Source: Litomosoides sigmodontis (Eukaryota; Nematoda; Chromadorea; Rhabditida; Onchocercidae). From it: a stretch of DNA of 64,000 nucleotides. The DNA lies in contig OY718806.1 in the NCBI GenBank assembly GCA_963070105.1, forward strand, positions 8,468,865-8,532,864, in the 5' to 3' direction. The notes below the pieces were generated by a model. It ran no database searches. It had not been told where the DNA came from and saw only the letters and a program-made list of their open reading frames with translations. The position numbers and the translations under genes were made by a program. This document shows, one piece after another, positions 12,612 to 24,142 of this stretch. How positions within the stretch are numbered: the first letter of the stretch is position 1; each line of letters opens with the position of its first letter.

Positions 12612-15600
12612 TCATTGTTGCTCATTTCCGGCCTGTATCAAACGTACCCCAAGTGCTTCGCCCATATCTTCCAGGGACTGTGTTACAGTTGACAAATTTG
12701 CGTTTGGAACTTGCTGCAAACATTCTTGTTAGTTCTAGAGAAATCGACTAAGCTTTAGGAGTGGTTAGTTAAACAAATCTCGTACAAATTGTAAAAAATT
12801 CTTCATTGTTTTCTTTCCACTGGACTTTCATTAACCACATTTCGAGTGGACATGGTAGCAACAAATTTGAAGCTTTATTTTATAATTTTCCTGAAAAATT
12901 TTATCAGTTTAAGATACACTTTTGATTTTCAAATTTTCTCCTGCACAACAAATTATTGAAGCCTTACTTCATATTGATCAAGCAGCATCATAGTTGGCGA
13001 GGAAGAGTCGTCTAAACAAACACGAATGAATTCTACCATATGTCCACAGCCGAGGTGATCGGCTAATATCGTCCATTTGTCCTCTACATCCAGTAGCTTC
13101 GACAACCGTAGCCTTGTTAAATAATCCAAGCAGGAAACATCATCTACGATAATACTGGTAGTTAAGGTTTAATTCTTTGAATGTATTTGTATTTGTTCTA
13201 TACGAGTACTACTGTGATAGTAACGACTATATATGCACATATTTTGTGGATAACTCATTTTCGTTGTAGAGTTAAAGATAAGTCTCTTAAATGTTTACCA
13301 TTATGAGAGTATAAATTGTGTCCAGCGTGATTTAGATCTACAAATAAAGAAGTGTCTTTAATTTTGCAAAAAAAAAAACTTTATTACGTTTAACACCCTA
13401 ACTATGCAAACTTCTAAGTGCGTCGTACGTGCAGTTGCTTCTGGATGAATGTAATGCTGATGCTTCAGTAACTTATAATGTGAGGGAAAATAAACCCATA
13501 AGTATGTAACCTTTAAGCGTTCGAAGTCGATAACGGGTTGCTGCATCGTTGCTTGTGCTAATCGATTCTTCACTTTGCAACTCATTGTTTTCTTGTTCTT
13601 CAAGACCGTTTTGAACATATTCGTTGGGCACTTCAATTCGTTCGCCGTTCAGAATCCGCTGTACATCTTCATCATCTGCTTCTACAGGTCGTTCTTCACC
13701 TACACAAATCCTTTTATTTCGTAGGAGGTTTTTTTTTCTTGTTTACGGTTCCCCAAATCAAACATTCAGAGTCTTTTTGATCAGCAAAGAAAAATGTTGC
13801 AATTCGGAAACCTGTTCCTAGAGAGTCCATAGTTGATCCAGCATCCAGAAGCCGTCCGATCATAAAAAGATTCTTCTTCCTACATGCAACTTTGAGTGGT
13901 GTATCCCCATTATTCGACATTACATTAACATTACAATCGTGCTGAAAATTTTCATTATTAGCATGCAGAAAAAAATCTTTGATAAAGCTGAAATTCTTTA
14001 ATGCGAAGTCATTGATTTCTCCATGAAAAAATAAACCTGAGCAAGTAAAGAAGCCGCATCAATGTCATCCATGTAGAGGGCTGTCAAAAGCGGTGTTTCA
14101 CCATTGTTATCAGGAATATCTACAGGAGCACCGGCCTCTATCAGTGCTTCTAATAAGCTTAATTTCAGCTTTTTGACAGCAATATGGGCTGGCGTATATC
14201 CAGAACTATTTTTCTTGGCTAAAATATTCTCGCTATTGGTATCGCTTTCACTGTCCGCTTCCTCACTACTACTCGTTTCCAAAATTTCTTTATAAATTGC
14301 ATCGTTATAAGCCTCTCCCAGATAATGCGCAACCTGAAAAAAGTTTGATATTGAAAACAAAAAGTTGTGATATATGAGAAACGCTTCGCTATTACATTCA
14401 TTTAAGATTCATCTTAATGATCCACTAATAGGTAAGAAAATTACACAATCCACAGAAGACCGACAAATTCACAATTTTGAGGATACTAAATGGAGGAAAT
14501 GCTCCTGTCGTATCGTAAATTTTTAATGGAAATGAATTTGAGTTACAGAACGACCTACCGTATCCATATTATTATCCACAACATTTCTTTTGGCACCAGC
14601 ACTAATTAAATAATGTACGCAGTCTGGATCACCCGCTCGTACAGCACAATGAAGCGCTGTTTGTCCTCGAGCATTTCGCGCATTAAGAATTCGTTGACGT
14701 TCCGTTTCACTGCTACACTCGCGTAGCACTGACAGCATTGTCTTCAGTGCAAAATTCTGCTTATTACGTGCTGCCACATGCAAGGCACTGAAATTAACAG
14801 TCTTCTACCAACTTTTCAACAGCATGTTTATATAATCGTATTGCTTCCCAAAGCATCTAAAAAATTCCATTTCTTGAAAAAGGATTTTATTAAAGTTATT
14901 AAGCTTAGTTAAATTATAGGTACAATTCGATGTTACTGTAGTGGGACACGTCGTACCTACTATAAGTGGCATGGCACGTCCCATGTATCAGAGAGTAAAA
15001 TGATATGTGGGATGTGTCAATGCCAGAATATTGAGATGAAGGATGTTATGCTCAATTATCCCAGACTATCTGATTCCACCTCTGAATCTAATTCAAGTAA
15101 TAAGAGGTACTTTTGTAAACAGTAAAGTATTATTTCACAACCACCGCAATGGCTAGGATTTTGGAAAATAAACATTCACTCGTTTATTTTTTTCAAAGCT
15201 AGGAAAATAAGTAGAGACTTGCAACCGTCGTTGTCAAATGTACCGAGAAGCGGTGTCAATGGTTTTACCAAAGCCAACGGTTCTCCTTCGGTAGCAAATT
15301 CGAACAACGATGTTATTACCGCTTCCTTATCGACAACTGCTTTATCATGTGTATTGTTCGCATCACTGAAATAATTAACATAACGTTCAACAGTCGAAAA
15401 AAGAAACTCGAAATGACTTTTGATTTGATTACAACTATTTGCTACAGAAGCACTGAGGTGTCAATTTTAATTCACCACCCACAAGCTGAATTCCACTCAT
15501 CCTTTTCTGGTTAACACTAGCCGAGAGATTGGAAAATCGATCTGATCTGGTTGTAATATAAAAATCAAATCACATTTTTTTTCCACTAGTCTCATCTTCC

Positions 15601-16311
15601 TGATATTCTTCACTCAATATCCTATGTTTCATTGTTACTGAATTATGGTGCTAACAACGAGGTGCAAATGGCATATTATTCATATATTTCTCATCGAATG
15701 CTGTACGTAAACATCATATCACCTGATATGCAATTGCACTGGAAGTTCAAACTGTTGTGTATCACTTCTTAAAAATATTTTGAAGGTATTTGTTGCAGAT
15801 GATGTTCCATCTGTCTTCTTTGGAATCACAAGAGTTGGCAAAGAAAAAATAACCAGCTGAAATTGTTTGATCATTTTGCTCAGGCTTTCTTGAATTTAAA
15901 ACTTCCTCCACTCTAGCGCTATTTTTAAATGACATTTGTTTAACAGTCACCTTTGCCAATAATTTTTCCTCGCAGATTCTGCTAAAAGTTAAACTATTTA
16001 ATAGAGTAGGATACCTTATCATAAATTTTCAATCGTTCAACAGGCAACATTCGATTGCCAACATCAACAAATATGCCAACATCAATTACCGGTTTGTTTA
16101 ATAGCATCCATACCGTTTCTTTACTGTTTTCCACAATACTATGACTCACTTCAATCACTTTAAGCTGTGCTATAAAAATTGATGATAACTTCATGCACGC
16201 TTTATTGGAGAAACTGAAGGATAATGAATGAGAGGAGATCATACCGCTATTATGATGCATTATATCAGAAACGATCACTGAGGAGGCGCAAGGTGTTGCT
16301 GCTTCAACCAT
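12612..16311 (-). CDS. NF-kB-precursor-like protein: Rel dimerisation-type domain, ankyrin repeats, Death domain; no Rel DNA-binding half seen
   Basis: Nine phase-consistent exons: 16311-16015, 15856-15723, 15365-15219, 14787-14559, 14333-14037, 13941-13812, 13699-13511, 13143-12968, 12713-12612, giving 566 residues. About residues 49-143 read like an IPT/RHD-C fold: QLKVIEVSHSIV, ETVWMLLNKPVI (compare EEIYLLCDKV of p50), IYDKLVIFSLPTLVI and FKIFLRSD. Residues about 187-411 hold roughly six ankyrin repeats (GCNALHVAARNK, GQTALHCAVRAGDPDCVHYL, GYTPAHIAVKKLK, GETPLLTALYMDD, GDTPLKVACRKKN). An acidic linker (about 413-474) leads to a Death domain with DKWTILADHLG and SPTMMLLDQYE. This matches p105/Relish order. 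The start ATG has in-frame TAA and TGA directly upstream, so it is credible unless an internal acceptor is used. Signalling role is inferred. Confidence 0.82.
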
Positions 16312-17886
16312 TCATTATTCGAATACTTCTTTTTCGGTTCACCTTTCATCAGCTATTTTAGCACCACTGCTACACTGTTAGTATAAATTTTGAAATCTGA
16401 AAATAAACCTTTACAATGATACATTCACTTCATTAAAACTATTGAAAACGTTTCTGAAATTTTTCAACATTTTAGGATATATTAATTATGTCTAACACTT
16501 TTGCAAGTCTAAACTACTATTTGTTAGCCCAATAATTCTATAGATGATAATGTTACTGGTTGACATCTGGTGAAGACAGTGAAAATTAGCATTTTACTGA
16601 GGACACGTATTATATGAATTATATCCATTCGCATCAAATTTAATTGTCTGAGTAATTTGATATTATTTGAAGTTCAAAATTTTTTTTACGTTCAACTGAA
16701 TCCTACCTATAGCAGTACTTCAAATAATATCAAACTACACGAATAATTAAATTTGAAAAAAAAAGAAACTTGAATTTTTGGCTTTTCCTGCTGTTCACAT
16801 TCGCATTACGAAAGGAAAGACACATTAGCATGGCAGGCAGCCTTCTTGTCACTTCCGAACTTTGCTAATGATTAGAGCAAAATGATGAAATGCAGTGGAT
16901 AGAACAATCTACTTGTGTGTGGTAGATTTGGCAATTTGAATAACAGGTTGTTGCGATGTAATCGTGGGATGATGCGGTCGAAAGTCGGCTGTCAAAAGAT
17001 TTACAGCAACAATAACAGATTAGTTAACTGATAATGTAACGGAGAAGCTAATCGGAATATGATCGGAGAACGCTGATGAAGGTGGCGGCGCTTCAAACTC
17101 CAACACAGATAATGCAATGTATTTGCGCCAAAGGAAGATAGATGCAATCATGCTACACAATTTTATCGTCTCAACCCAGTTCGATATGAAACTAACCAAT
17201 GGGCGTCCATAAAGATGAGTTCAAGCCTAAGCTCGTGCTCAACCCAATCCACTCTCATTCGCATTTCACTTCCTCCCCCTTCCCATCCTCTATCTATGCT
17301 TTCTTCTAATGCAAAAACACTATGCATCCTCGGCAATCTGCTCAAAAAGCACTACTATCATCACTTAATGAAGAAGAGTTTTGAACCATTAATTATATCG
17401 ATGCCTATTGCATCAACCTGCTTGTCTTAGCTTTCATAATCATCCTATTGCAATGCTATGCCTAGCTATATTGCTATTGCTACTGCTACTCTTGCTGCTT
17501 GCTACTGCTATGCCGTACCTCTTCACCTCATTGCTGCTACATTTTGCTTGCAATTCTTCCTAGCTTTTTATTGAAGTATGACCAGCTTGCAACAGGTGGG
17601 AATCAATTTCAATTTTTCACATTCAAATCAATGCTCGAACAATTAGTATGATGAAATAAATAGTAGCAATGATTGATAGTGAATTCGACTGCTTACTAGC
17701 AACACATTAATGTATTGTTGTGGGATGAGATAAAAGTTGAATGAGAATGAAAGATCACCCACTGTTGTTATTTTTAGTTCATCATTTAGTTTGTGTTGCT
17801 TACTGCTAACTGTTAGTGCGAATGGTAAAAAATTTTAAAGTTAATTCGAACTGATATACATAATATCGGGATAGCATACAAAAGGA
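16312..17886. other. Intergenic region with foldback repeat and GCT-rich tract
   Basis: Upstream of the ankyrin/Death gene. It holds an inverted repeat (16633-16756) and an imperfect GCTACT/GCTATT-rich tract at about 17420-17550. I looked here on the minus strand for exons of a Rel DNA-binding domain and saw none. An ATG with six codons followed by GTGGG at 17577 looks like an exon start but connects to nothing in phase. Confidence 0.45.
16633..16756. repeat. Inverted repeat (foldback)
   Basis: Arms 16633-16673 and 16717-16756 are reverse complements over about 40 bp with some mismatches; the inner 19 bases (ttgatattatttgaagt and its complement) match almost perfectly. The loop is about 43 bp. 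Could be a hairpin-forming remnant of a small foldback element. Confidence 0.8.
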
Positions 17887-18148
17887 ATGGGAGAAGACCG
17901 AGAAACCACTTTGAAAAACTGTAAAAGAAAGCACTGAAATTGTGGAGCTGGAAGCAGAAATCTGTCGTGGACGAGATATTGCGTACACATGCTTGGCAGT
18001 GGCACTGCTTCTCGAACTCATAAATCACACGAAATCTAGAAAATCATATGAGCAGATTAAACGTTCAAAAAAATCGATGCACAAATTGGCTGAATCTCGG
18101 CCCCAATTTGTTAAAAAGCCAAAATCGCTTCTAACAGACGATGATTAA
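17887..18148 (+). pseudogene. Small gene of unknown function, interrupted by a one-base frameshift
   Basis: From ATG at 17887 the frame runs MGEDRETTLK and then goes out of frame after an A5 run (17914-17918), stopping within a few codons. The next frame is open from just after that point to a stop at 18146-18148 (STEIVELEAEICRGRDIAYT ... KKPKSLLTDDD). One A fewer in the run would join the two frames into a protein of about 86 residues with a hydrophobic middle (CLAVALLLELI) and a very basic C-terminal third. No splice sites explain the join. Either an assembly homopolymer error or a real mutation. I do not recognise the family. It lies about 360 bp downstream of (convergent with) the IMP4 stop. 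Confidence 0.45.
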
Positions 18149-18506
18149 TGACAGGAACCTCTATATAAAATGGTTTCATATCCCTTTCTACTACATAAAA
18201 GCTTCATAAAAGAGTATGGTCAGAAAACTAACCAGAGCAATCTATCTCATAAGTAAGACGTAAATATTACGCAAGAATTTCATTCTTGCAATCCCCATGT
18301 ACAACCCGACTTAAAGCTGTGTCACCATAAAGCGTGTTGTAACCGAAAATACTAGTGCTCTTGTCAAGGTTTTCAAAATCGTTTTCAAAAAATGATAAAA
18401 CATACTTTATACTTATAAAATATGTAACAGTTCACAGCAACAAAACATATAATACGTATGACAATACTAAAAACAATTAGTTAATACTAAATAACATCAT
18501 TCTGCG
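18149..18506. other. Convergent 3' intergenic region
   Basis: AT-rich 3' flanks of the small gene at 17887 and of IMP4; nothing coding seen. Confidence 0.4.
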
Positions 18507-20302
18507 CTATTCCTCATCGTCAGGTACCGATAGTAAAGGCCTTTTTCTGGCTGAATTAGTATACGATCGTAAGGCCCACTCAGTTCTTTCGGCATCGGCG
18601 TTATCAATTGTGCCCATTTTGATTAGATAAGCTAAAATAATGCAGAGATAAAAAAAGGTGTAAGAAGCTCCTATTGTAAATTGAACTGCGCTCTAACCAA
18701 ACCAAATTATATAAAAGACAGCGTGGTCAACCGTCAAGTTGACAAATATTTAACAGTCAATGGGTATTCCCTTACCACGACAGTTATCCGCAGTAGCGCT
18801 ATAATAATTGTAGACCTGCGTATGATTTTATTTCATAACAAAAACTAACGCCTCATTTCGAATCGCGGACCAATTTCCTTCAGTTTTATATCACCATGTT
18901 CATCTTTACTGTAAGTATGATGCCGGAAACTAATAAAGTCCTGGTTATTGGCGAAAGTGATGATTCGTTGACTATTAGTCTTTGGCACGGGAAACAAATG
19001 TTTTAATATCGTAGTTAACTGGAAAGAAACGCATATATATCAACACAATGAATTTGTGTCAAGAAGGGTGACAAATAAAAAAACTAACTCTACGTCCAAC
19101 AGCTGAAGTAAGACCATCAAATATAAGATGTGGATATTGCTCCGACATGGTCCCACATTCTGGCACGTCATGTCGCATTACAACATTTGTTAAAGTAAAA
19201 TATGCAGTAGGTCCAAACGGCAGATGGCACACAACCATTCCATCAGGATTACCACGCGTTTCATGCAATAGTATGAAATCCGTTACCTTAAATGTGTTGC
19301 GCTAAATAAAGATAAAATGCCAAAATTGCTATAAAACAAAAATCAAACGGAGTGTTACTAGATACCAACACATTTACTTTTAAACTTACTTTGAAAGTTT
19401 ACTATTTGATTTATCCGGAATTCATAAAAATTAAGATTTACAGCAGTTCGTAAGATTACAGTAAAGATGGAGATAGAAATACGCCGGAAGTTTAAAATCG
19501 GTTAATTCAGAAACTAACATCGTTGGCTTTACAAGCCTGTATTAACTTTTTGATATCATAATGGCCTCGATTGATACGTTGCGAATTTGGAAACATCAGA
19601 CGCATCTCCTAAAAAGTACTACTTCACACATTTAGCCTGACAAAAGAAACATTTTTGTTGTATAATCCTTTCAATGCGATCAATCGAAGACCGAGAAATT
19701 GCGAAACACTGGGTTTGAAATACGAAAAGAAAAAGATATTTACCTTTGAAAAAACTTTAAGTTTAGCTGATGGATCATGACTAGTTGTCAATACAATTTT
19801 TGGGTTCGCTGCGCCAGCATAGCGATATTCATCGTCAATTGTCGAAACTTCCGCTGTAAATGCGAATAGAAGCAATGTTTTTGGAAACAACAAGCACAGA
19901 TAACACAAAGCAAGAGGTACCAGGGCCATATATGAAGCCAGAAAGTTCACTACTGAAAGATAGGCTTTACAGTCTGATTCATCTCATTCAAATGTTTAGC
20001 TCGATCACTGTCGACACACATTCTGTCATACAAAAATTTTTAACCAAATTTCAATAGGCATTGGAAAAAAAGTCACGGGAGTTGAGACAAAAAATAGATT
20101 CTCCGTTAGCAAAACTCTCACCTCCCCATTCAGCATCTTGCTGTAGATCAATGGCATCTTTTCTCAAATGTGTCGGTATAGGTCTGTTTTCATTTACGTA
20201 TTTCTTTACAGTTTGCCGTTTTTCATCGATTAACCGTTGTTTCTCTTCCAAACTTTTCCGATAAACATACTCAAGACGTAATCGTGCATCACGTCTAATC
20301 AT
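18507..20302 (-). CDS. imp4: IMP4, U3 small nucleolar ribonucleoprotein (Brix domain)
   Basis: Nucleolar protein of the Mpp10-Imp3-Imp4 complex that helps U3 snoRNA pair with pre-rRNA during 18S processing. Six in-phase exons: 20302-20122, 19853-19744, 19608-19519, 19286-19089, 19018-18850, 18631-18507, giving 290 residues (human 291). N-terminus MIRRDARLRLEYVYRKSLEE is the family start. The Brix domain follows, with DDEYRYAGAANPKIVLTTSH, RINRGHYDIKKLIQACKAND, HLPFGPTAYFTLTNVVMRHD and SYTNSARKRPLLSV near the end. A TTTCAG acceptor about 18 bases upstream of the ATG (near 20321) could be a spliced-leader addition site. Confidence 0.97.
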
Positions 20303-21762
20303 TTTTTTTCTACTTTCCTCCTGAAATTTGTGTTGTTAAGATCATTCTCGTAAGATAAGAACAACAATAACATAGATTCGTTAAAACATAAGTTTCTCAT
20401 CATGAATTTAACGTCATCCTCATCATCGCTCTTGTTTTTGATAAATTAAAGGGTGAAAAATTATATATTATAAGCTAGTAGAAAATTAAAATATAATCTG
20501 ATATCTCTTCAAACCAAGCTGGACACCACCATCTGAGTCAAGATATTGCTATATTCTTTCTTGGAACTTAACTCATGCCACATTATGCTCAATAATTATT
20601 GAAATTTAGAATTACAAATGGCATTGTTAAAAGTGTTTGCCTTTCATCACTCAGTTAATCGATCCGTTCAGAGTTCCAGTAGAATAAGCCATTAACTACG
20701 TAAACCAAACATTACGCAAATTAAATGAAAAAGGGAAAGCGGACAACAGAAGGAAAGCTTGACTTAAGAAATACAGAATCCTTTAAAACTCTAAAAAAAA
20801 CATTATCTACAATATCTCTTTAACATTGTTTTTCTTAATATTTTTCCAAATGAAAATCAATTTATTCTGTGTGGAAAGGAATAAAAAGTGTGGAAAAGCA
20901 TCCTCCATGAACACCTTGCCAATGCTTAGGTGTCGGCATACCGTAGGATACATTTTTTTTATTACCCACCGTGTTCTGTTTTTATTACCCAACTCATGCC
21001 ACCATCTGCTTAATAATAGAATAGTACTGGATAGATGTAGATCACAGATACCAAAACAAGTATTCTGTGGAAGGTATGCAACTTAAGGAAGCAATAATGT
21101 GTCTTATAAGACCGACATCCCAGGAATTCCACGAAACACTCATTTGGTAAGAAAAAATTGCTTTAAACTTCAATAACTGTGTAGAAATTTTTTCTCTCAA
21201 ATTTAAACACTTACCAAACTTTTAGGACTCAAAAACGAAGGACCTGTCCCGGATACGGATGCACTGAAAGCACACACATTAACACGAATCAGTTAACTCC
21301 TGAAAGGTACATCAAACTTCATCCATTTGAACTTCCGGTATTGAACGGTTGGCCGTTGGTCTTATCAAATGTGTCGCGCAATGATCAGTGGGACACAGTT
21401 GCCTTATGACGGCGATTTGTGCGATGGAGCGTTTGCCCTTGGATAGATTCTGGTTTCTGTTGCTGACATCCGGGAGGTTGACGTTGATTTTGTCATCTGT
21501 TAGTCAGCCACCGGACAGTAACAGTAGGTGTATAGGAAAAAAGTTAAGATAACCGTAAATCCTCATTAAGGTAGGGAATTTATTTGTTCAAATAGTGCCA
21601 TAACTTGAAGCAACTAAATTGTTATCGTCAACATTAGTGTTTTGTAGTTTACATAACTTGAAACAGTACAAGGTATAAATTTATCCACATGTATCATGTA
21701 AAGAATGAAAGAAAGTATTTACATCAAATGAACTATACTTTTACGACATATTATTTATTCAA
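20303..21762. other. Intergenic region between IMP4 and BPI-like gene 1
   Basis: IMP4 promoter and BPI 3' flank. Mostly AT-rich, except for a distinctly less AT-rich island at about 21340-21530 that is open on both strands (see findings). No gene can be assigned. Confidence 0.4.
21406..21529 (+). CDS. Possible isolated first exon with signal-like sequence
   Basis: ATG at 21406 opens about 41 codons (MTAICAMERLPLDRFWFLLL and on through a hydrophobic stretch ending SSVSQPPDSNS) up to AG/GTGTATAGG, a possible donor at 21530. No following exon in phase is visible before the minus-strand BPI gene. The opposite strand is open over the same stretch, so this may simply be a GC-richer island. Confidence 0.15.
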
Positions 21763-24045
21763 CTATTCTGCATTACGTGGGAAATATTTGGTATCTGCAA
21801 ATGCTTCTAATGCAAAGTTGCTTACACGCCTTCGATCCAAATCAAAGTCTGCAGATATAAAAACGCTCCGATCAAGAATTTGTAGTTGAGTAATGTTTGT
21901 CCGTAGCACTGAAATTTTTTGTTTAGGAATTATTCCGAATGAAAAACATAGATCAGTTTGTATATATATGATAACACGGTCTGGAAATGGTACAGTTAAA
22001 GAATTATTCATATCAAGTAGTACAACTGATGACATACAATCAATTCTCAGAAAAAGTAATATCGAAAGATGAAATGAAGAAAGAAAGGTCAGAAGTTATG
22101 CTAGAGGGTTAATCAGTACGTTTTATCTTAGTAACGGCAATCAACAAATTCAATGCTAAGAGGAAACCTTTAGATATTGGTATCGGAAATCCGTCACGCA
22201 GGAAATTGTTGATGAAACGTTGAAATATTTCGGAACTTAGCAATGCAATGTCCGATAATTCATCATCACTTACATTGATATATCCATATTTATTCTTTAA
22301 TCGAAAGCTCTCTACTGACGTCTTTCCAAGTAATGTATTGTTCTACAAATTAGCCAAGGTAAAAAAAAGAGCAGACAGAATCATTCACTTATCTATTTCA
22401 GGAAGCCTTACCTCTACATGTAAGTGTAGACTCGCAACAATATCTAAAGCAAATGCTGCTGCCTGATGGCTTGTTTGACTTGACTCTACAATGTACATGA
22501 ATACCAAACCATTTATGTTGGTCATCAATACACCTATAAATATGAATTTTGTTGGAGTTTGAAAAATTATTTTGAATTTTATTTTCTTTTCTGCGAAATA
22601 TAACTGTGAAAGAAGTGTAAGGTAAAGTGCTGAAAGATCCAACTTTTTTGGATACAAACGAGAAATGGATGTGAAAGAAAGAGTTTGCTAACCGCCCTGT
22701 TTCGCTTGAAACAGTACTACAGGAGCTCGAGTAGGCGTGAAAATCAGTCGTACTTTGCTATTTGGATACAATTCAGCTATTTGAGGTATCAGATCAGCAA
22801 AACAGATTCCAGTTGCACAAGAGGTGTGTAGCAACGGGCCTAACGATGAAATTGTTTGATCGTCCACGACAAACTGTAACAAATGTTCCCTGCAAATTTT
22901 CAGTTGAAAAGGACGCAGTTCATGTAATGTTAGGATTAACATTATAGCAACGTGTGATCAGATCTCACTTATTAATTGATTTTAACGAAAATATTGTTGA
23001 AAAATGTTTCATTCATTTTAACGTAAATTCTTTTTTTTTTAAAAAAAAAAATATTTTTCATGCACTTTTGTTCCTTACTGCATTTAGAACTATAATTCCA
23101 AGAGAGTGATGGGAAAAAGAACAATTGATAAAAATGCATAAAATCATCAACATATCATGAAAAGTGTGCAAAGTGTTCTTTTTTTTTAGTTTTGAATTTT
23201 TGAAACTTAAATGGATATTACCATATTTTGTCAGCTAGTTTTTAGAGAATAACCGCATTTTATCCCACATTTCCCCCTTATTTTTTAATCCAGTATTATG
23301 GAAGCACTGTAAACTCACGAGAAAGCGTGATAAAGAAGTGCATTAGCGATGTAGTCGGATATAAGTAAATGTATCATTGCATTTTTTTTTGATTTTTTTG
23401 GCCAAAACATCGGTGCAGCAGTAAATGGAGTTTTTTTTGTAATATCTCCAACAAGTGAAATTTCGCCCATGTTAGATATTTCTACAGTATCCTTGTAACA
23501 TATTGGATCTTCATTTAGCCTAAAATAAGGATTTCTTGATGCATACTGGTTTACCACTTGAAAAAGTCTATTCATTTCAATTTCTGTAAAATGACAGTAA
23601 GTTGTAAAAGCGTAAAGGTTTAAAATTTTCTTTCAACAAATATGTTGCATTCAAAGTATCTGCATTTATTTTTAAATATGGTGTTAAATTAAAAATGAAA
23701 AAGCAAAGCAGCAGTAATTAGTGTTTATACAGTCATATATATATATATATTGTAGCGAAAGGAGGCTTGGGATAACCTGTTAGTACAAGTACAGAGAAAC
23801 TAGTTCCAGAAATTATCTTATTTGAACTTTTTAAGTGATATCTTCAATAAAAGGTATTATGTAAATCGACAAACATTATATTCCTCAGAAATTTTGTTTT
23901 TTTTTGTTTCATTTTTTTTAATGAAATTATATTTAATGAAATTAGCAGAGAAAAATGAATTTACAAACTGTTCACGGCAAAGATAAGGTAATGCTAAATT
24001 AGAATGAAAAGCAAAGCAGCGATAGTAGCATTTACACATGTATTT

Positions 24046-24142
<97 letters not shown>

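Noticed and set aside
15762..16022. 86-codon minus-strand frame (ICEEKLLAKVTVKQMSF...) as exon 2 of the NF-kB-like gene
   Set aside because: Its phase does not match exon 1, and the overlapping frame from 15856 joins exon 1 and exon 3 in phase and fits the Rel dimerisation pattern better.
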